A stretch of 64,000 bases of DNA from Opisthorchis felineus. Lineage: Eukaryota > Platyhelminthes > Trematoda > Opisthorchiida > Opisthorchiidae. The position numbers and the translations under genes were made by a program. Shown in pieces: positions 58,782 to 64,000 of the stretch (its first letter is position 1; each line of letters starts with the position of its first letter). The notes under the pieces were generated by a model. It searched no databases, was not told the origin of the DNA, and saw nothing but the letters and a program-made list of their open reading frames with translations. The stretch is taken from positions 80,480 to 144,479 of the forward strand of contig SJOL01005755.1 of assembly GCA_004794785.1 (NCBI GenBank). Direction: 5' to 3'.

Positions 58782-61700
58782 TCAAATATTCTGAAATACA
58801 CAAATCGTTTCCATCCGACTGGATTTTACCAAAACAGCTACAGCTACTCGAATACTGTCGGTGATTCTGTAAGGTAATCACCAGCGTTTGTGTCCTTTAT
58901 GAAGTACCAATGGAAGCAGCACTTAAAAATTTACACCGACTGTTATTAGTTATTGCGAGTGGTCGTAGTCATCACACCACATTGTCAATACACATGATTC
59001 ACAAAGAAATGCATATAGACCGTCAACTGGTGGCATAGACATGGAGTTGAGTTGAACGTGAGGAGGTTTGACCTGCGCTCATTGAGCGGGTGTTTCATCG
59101 GTGTGCCAAGGTACCAACGTGCCAGCAATCATCACTTTCAAATCGAGACCCTTGTCATTTGCTTGCGCCCTCTCATGACCGTTAAGCCTGTGTTTAAAAA
59201 ATCGGACTATCCGATCCGCTCGATGCGGCACAGAACCAATGAGGTTATTCAGAGTTGCCTGTGCAGTTTCAAAACAGAGGAATGGATAAGACAGGGAACC
59301 TTACTGATTTTCAGTCACGATTGCGTTGTCAATTGAGCCTAACACAACAGTCGAATCCCGCGGGCGCTTGGCCGCTTTGTGTCACTGAGCTCATTAAAGA
59401 AATTAATATAAGGGGAGAACTAAGGTAATCCCGATCAAAAGCTTGCAGCCTGAAAGCCGTCGGAAGATTCAACGTCACTGTTATGACCGATAATCTGCTG
59501 AAATACGACGGCTGGTTCGTCTGTCGTTTGAAGATGTGCCTTGATGAATGCCAGTTCATATTTCGGAAATTACGTCCCATGTGTGACAGAATGAACTCAA
59601 TGGATAATAAGCGACTAAGAGAGAGGCATGTTTTGAGAGGTACGTTGTTAGAGGCCGGGGGCAGACTAACTGTCTGAGCCGACGGAACAAGCTTCAATCA
59701 GTTTTGCAACCGAAACTAGAGTCGGTCACTTCGAAACACACCAAAGTATGCCAACATTACTAGTGCAGTAGCATTCACTGACTTCATCGGCTTTACTATC
59801 AAAAGGGGATTGTAAACGGATCAATATTACACCCAATGGCTGTGGCAGATTCTGACTGGTTTACTTCCACAGGTTGTCAGCAGACCAGTCATTGTTTGAG
59901 ATGTTGCTTTGCGTTGCTCGAATCTGGAGCATTCTTCACAAAGGACTTTGGATCTGCGGTGCTGTTATGTCCAGGGCTCTATTCACCAGATCCCAATCCA
60001 ACTTAATGGGCGTATTTTAGCGAAGCTCAATAAATGATACATTTTTAGGTGTGTGATGTATACTGAAGTCGCGTTTCAAGAATTGTATATGGGAAACCTA
60101 TCAAAAGATGCTTCAGCAGGATCTGACCGGACGGCTCAGAAAATGGAAGTGGATGTTTGAGGAAAGCTAATAGTATAACATCTAAAGGTATCAACATGGT
60201 ATACAACGTACTTCTATACTGGATTATATCCCTTGCTTCAATTGCATATACCTTCCTGACATTCGCCTGGCGACCATATCACTCCCCCCTGAAACAGCAG
60301 ATGTCGGTAGTCTACGGAAGAATGAACACTTCATCAATAAGATTTGTGCCCTGCCACCACTCCTCATAACTTGCTGGTCTTCCTGCACACAGTATCAGTG
60401 TGTCAGTATCTGTCAGTATCTTCGCTATTGTGGACGCATGCGCGACCCTTCCTACCGAAATCAACGACCAACCAAATTTCACGCCTACTGGGCGATTTCG
60501 ATCGGCAGGAGCCTGCAGCAAACACAACAACAGTTTACTACGGAAGCGCTGGGACGTAACTACCGGGGTTTGTTGTATAAACGCCCAAGAGGCAATGAAA
60601 TAGCATGACGGTGAATACAATTCATTTCAGCAAATGACCGTGATGACCTGCTACATGGTAAGCAAGCTTGCTGTCAGAATGGACCGGTTCACCGTCCATT
60701 CGCACTAAATTCCATGTCAGTGCTTTGTTTGAACGGTGCGTTCGATTGTGATAATTTTGATATGAGTTGGTGTCAGCGTCACGGAATGAAAAAAATCGCA
60801 CTGAAAATATCCTCAAACTGGCGGCCATTTACCACTGCACGGTGGCAACTTTGGAAAGGCCGAAGAAAATGCTCAATTCCGATGGGAAACACGTGAACTT
60901 CACACAACTCACGATACCGACATGGAACAAGCTGCTTACTGGGAGCATTAAAAGGCCTTTTAAAGGAATGAGTAGATCGAAGTTGAAACCAGGGCATCAT
61001 GAGCTATCATCGGTGGGAACAGCGAAACTCGTAGTTTTGAAACTCTTCAAGATATGGCAGACAATTTCTACAGGAATTCTATACGTTAGCACAAGCAAGT
61101 GTTGTCACCACCTGAAGGCGTTGTTCAGCAGCAAAAAATGTCTGACAGGGACTACTGCGGTTTATATAATGCTAAATGCAACTACGGTTTCGTCACACTT
61201 GGGTCCATGACTCGTAAATAGTCATCACACTATTCTGTACTTTATCCCGAATGTCTTACACACCATTCATGCGTGAATGAATCAACAATTTTTTGTATAA
61301 GTCTACAGAAAGAAAATGCCGTCAATGAATATGCTTGCGTTACTGGTGTGACTTCCTCACAGATCATTTAACCACAACTAACAGCAAAAATTTCATGGGA
61401 TGAATGTTCAGCTTTGTTTCAAAATGTAAGTAAGCTAAAACGCTGACTCTTGATCAGAAGAGAACTGATGGCTAATTTAAACACTCTACAGTAATAGACG
61501 TTTGTTCTTGCATATATCTTTTAGATTATTCGAACTCGTGGACCAGATAAGTGGGTCACACCCATAAAGTGTAGTATATCGTTTGATTAGCAGGCTGCCG
61601 GTACAGGTCCCCGGAAATTCCCTTAATCCTGAGGCTTTGTTAGCCATATCGACAAATGTGCACCTAACCAAAAACCTCGGGATAACAAAACGCGTTTTCG

Positions 61701-64000
61701 GTTTACGAATACGTATCCGGGAAAGAATGTCAACATTGTTGCATTCTGGTTCAAGGTCATTAAAGGCATTCCGTCCATAAGAATGGTCTGTTCGTAGGCA
61801 GTCGTGCTGTGTACAGGCAGGTGAAAATTCTGAACATTAGCCGCAACGCGATAGCCATTTGCGTCGATTTATCCTTCAGCCCACAATGTTCCACGTTTAT
61901 TCAGCTTATTTGGGCACGATAACCACACTATATGCTGCAACAAACGTACTTGGTCAAAGCTTGCGTTTTCCTGCAAATGGTTACTTAATCTTCACGCTTG
62001 TCAAGCTGTTCTTGCACTAATCTGCACATGACAAAACGTATTCAGCTGCGTTTGCTGGTGGCCAAGCTTATCTGAATGAACGATGGGGGAGAAATTTGCA
62101 TACAAATCGAATGGTAATCGCATGACAGTGCTGGTAAATCTCAAACAAGTGACACATTTAGAACAGGAAACTCAGAGGTTTATGTGAACTGCAGTAGAAA
62201 ACAGTCGGGTGTTTACCGTTTTTCTTGGGTTGAATATTAGTGAAACTAGGAAGTGTATGTTGTTTGGCTCAGTAGGTAAATACAAATTTGTCCGCATTTG
62301 GAGAATGCAAATTTCGATTATGGTCTTCAGATTTCCAACCACAGCTTGTAAAATTTTGCTCAAGAGTGAATGAAGCTCAGAACGGCTATTAGCTACTGGG
62401 TATCATCTTCCTGAGGTGCAAGTATCGTGTTTGAATTCAGACGCTTCGAAGAGTGTACAAACATTCCCTTCTGGTCTGTCCCACATGAGGTATGCAAGCT
62501 ACATCTTGTTGAGCCTATTCTGTTGCCACGGCAACACACATTTGGAGTGAGGCTAATTACAGTAAACCAATACTTTCGTGGTATATCAGGATTAGGAATG
62601 TAAGTGGTTCTGTAATGATGGGTAGAAGCAGCTAGGTTTACCGAAATGACTGAATTTTCGATAGAAAATCAAGTTATTCGGTTGTGATTGAATCTAGCTA
62701 AGACTACCTGAGTGTGCGCTCTTGACGAGAGCTGTTCGGTCAAGCATAAGGATGGATCAGTCGCACGTCACACTGAATAACAGCTGTTACTCTCTGCACC
62801 GCTCTTGGGAGCTGACGGAATGCTGGATATATTGGCCACCCACTGATCTCATCTACAGTATCCCACAAGAAAACACCTACAGAGGAGACTCAGTGGAGTA
62901 GTCTCCTTTATGGGGAACCAACTAAAAAAAACCACCTGTTTTTCTGTGATAGGCTGATATGAGTTATTTAAATATCGTTTATCAAAGTAAAATCTAATTC
63001 TCTAATAACCCTCACATAGGTTTAGAAGAAAATTTCACTGGCACATCAACATATGAAATCTCATCTCAATAGGTGCAGAAATATTTTTTTCTGTACTAGG
63101 CATTCAGAAGACTACAGAAAGGGATAACTCGTATTCAGCAAACTATAGATAATCAACTCACAGAGTAAAAAGTATCACAACTTGTTGGCGTCTAGCACCT
63201 GAGAGGTTGTTACACCAGAAGCCGGTTAACATTAAACAAGAGACAAATACTGCGTGATTTTCCGGTCTAACTGCTGATTAGCCAATAATGGCCGAAAGAC
63301 AGGAGATGCGCACCGCTGGGCATACCCAACAAGGATGCGAGCACCCCAGTCCGACCTGGCTCTTCAAAATAATTTAACCTTAGTTGTGACTTGAAACCTT
63401 GATTAAACAAAACACCTGTGATAATCGGAGTCTGTCGTGAGCCATGTCCTGTCATTTCGGGGCGTTATTTTCTGTGTCACTTGTTTGAACAGCTGAATCG
63501 TGCAAGACAACCTTCATCAAGGAAATTTGTGTCCAGAATAATGTATTCGTGTCGTAGAATAGTGTAGTATCAATAGTAGTGGTAACTGAAGTGTAAACAT
63601 GTGTCATTTACCCCGGGCTATTCCATAAGAATGTCCCCTGTTTGGGGCCAAAATATCTGTCAAGAAACAGATAGTGCCCAAAATATGGCTCAAAATAGCT
63701 ATTTGTTTTTTGGAAGGATAGCCGATTATCAAGGAAGATGTCTGTTTCAGGAAATGTTTCCTTGAAAGTATGTGTCTTCTTCAGAGGTTTCACTGTGGGT
63801 GCTATTGTGTTCAGTTGCTCCTCGCTTTTCTGCATAATGTTTAGCCGGATCAATTTCGCAATGGTCGGTTGTAGTGTTTTTGTTATGATGCTTCATCACT
63901 GAGCGTCAAACACAAAGGCTGTGGTGGCTCGAGCTCCTTGCAACTCTTGAAACGTTCATATTATCAAAAACAAAAGGTTTTAACAGACCTTGTGCTGCTT

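Larger units (their letters stand above)
52663..64000 (+). other. Last intron (open-ended) and region beyond, no exon found
   Basis: I tested the pyrimidine-preceded AG sites I could find for a phase-0 continuation into the rest of TM11 and TM12, and none fits the family. Introns in this gene reach 10.7 kb, so a last exon past 64000 is plausible. The stretch holds a 48-bp tandem duplication, an (AAT)n run, a possible reverse-transcriptase box, a tRNA-like promoter pair and a PLE-type hammerhead-like motif. Other frames (for example 54890-55168, 55426-55915 minus, 59329-59697 minus, 60312-60620 minus, 60767-61210 plus) are unrecognised. Confidence 0.6.

Noticed and set aside
60157..60369. Hydrophobic plus-strand frame with YW-I-I-S-L as a possible TM12 exon
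   Set aside because: The nearest acceptor (ctaaag, about 60187) puts this peptide out of phase with exon 11. The start of TM11 is absent and conservation with SLC6 is lacking.
61882..62029. Acceptor-like tccttcag followed by a 49-codon phase-0 open frame
   Set aside because: Phase and splice site fit exon 11, but the peptide has none of the TM11-TM12 pattern of the family.
1..64000. CRISPR arrays, operons and other prokaryotic systems
   Set aside because: The window shows spliced eukaryotic gene structure; no regularly spaced repeats or compact gene arrays occur.

Overview
This window looks like nuclear DNA from a parasitic flatworm, most likely a trematode. It is AT-rich and gene-sparse. 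It holds one recognisable gene with introns of 80 bp to 10.7 kb, embedded in decayed retroelements: Ty3/gypsy integrase remnants resembling the trematode CsRn1 group, and Penelope-like (PLE) pieces. Species assignment is inference from gene structure and repeat types; no species-diagnostic sequence was identified.

The gene is a plus-strand serotonin transporter of the SLC6 neurotransmitter:sodium symporter family. Eleven coding exons were placed by hand between 15228 and 52662. All introns are GT-AG, and the phases chain without a break (1,1,2,0,0,2,1,0,0,1,0) into 648 codons. The product runs from a long cytoplasmic N-terminus through about transmembrane segment (TM) 10 and the start of TM11. 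Ion-site, gate and disulfide residues are conserved. The exon(s) for the rest of TM11, TM12 and the C-terminal tail were not found before the window ends and probably lie beyond 64000.

Layout. 1-15227: upstream DNA with a gypsy integrase fossil (about 3115-3890), a putative 244-bp LTR after it (3892-4135), and one copy of an unidentified dispersed repeat (11524-11654). 15228-15807: exon 1. 15808-26516: 10.7-kb intron 1, with a TA microsatellite, a GC-richer block (about 20940-22200) and a minus-strand reading-frame cluster (25284-26083) whose 5' part matches the 11.5-kb repeat. 26517-37253: exons 2-6, with a second gypsy integrase fossil (about 30730-31260) in intron 3. 42368-43022: exons 7-8. 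43023-51190: 8.2-kb intron 8 with a minus-strand PLE reverse-transcriptase fossil (about 48980-49331). 51191-52662: exons 9-11, with a strong hairpin in intron 9. 52663-64000: no recognised gene; a 48-bp tandem duplication, an (AAT)n microsatellite and a minus-strand PLE-type hammerhead-like motif (58743-58781).

The exons act together as one transcription unit for a membrane carrier that would clear serotonin using Na+ and Cl- gradients. Everything else recognised is mobile or repetitive debris. No new multigene system was found. The most unusual leads are the unidentified minus-strand repeat family, the hammerhead-like motif, the intronic hairpin, and substrate-site substitutions in the transporter.
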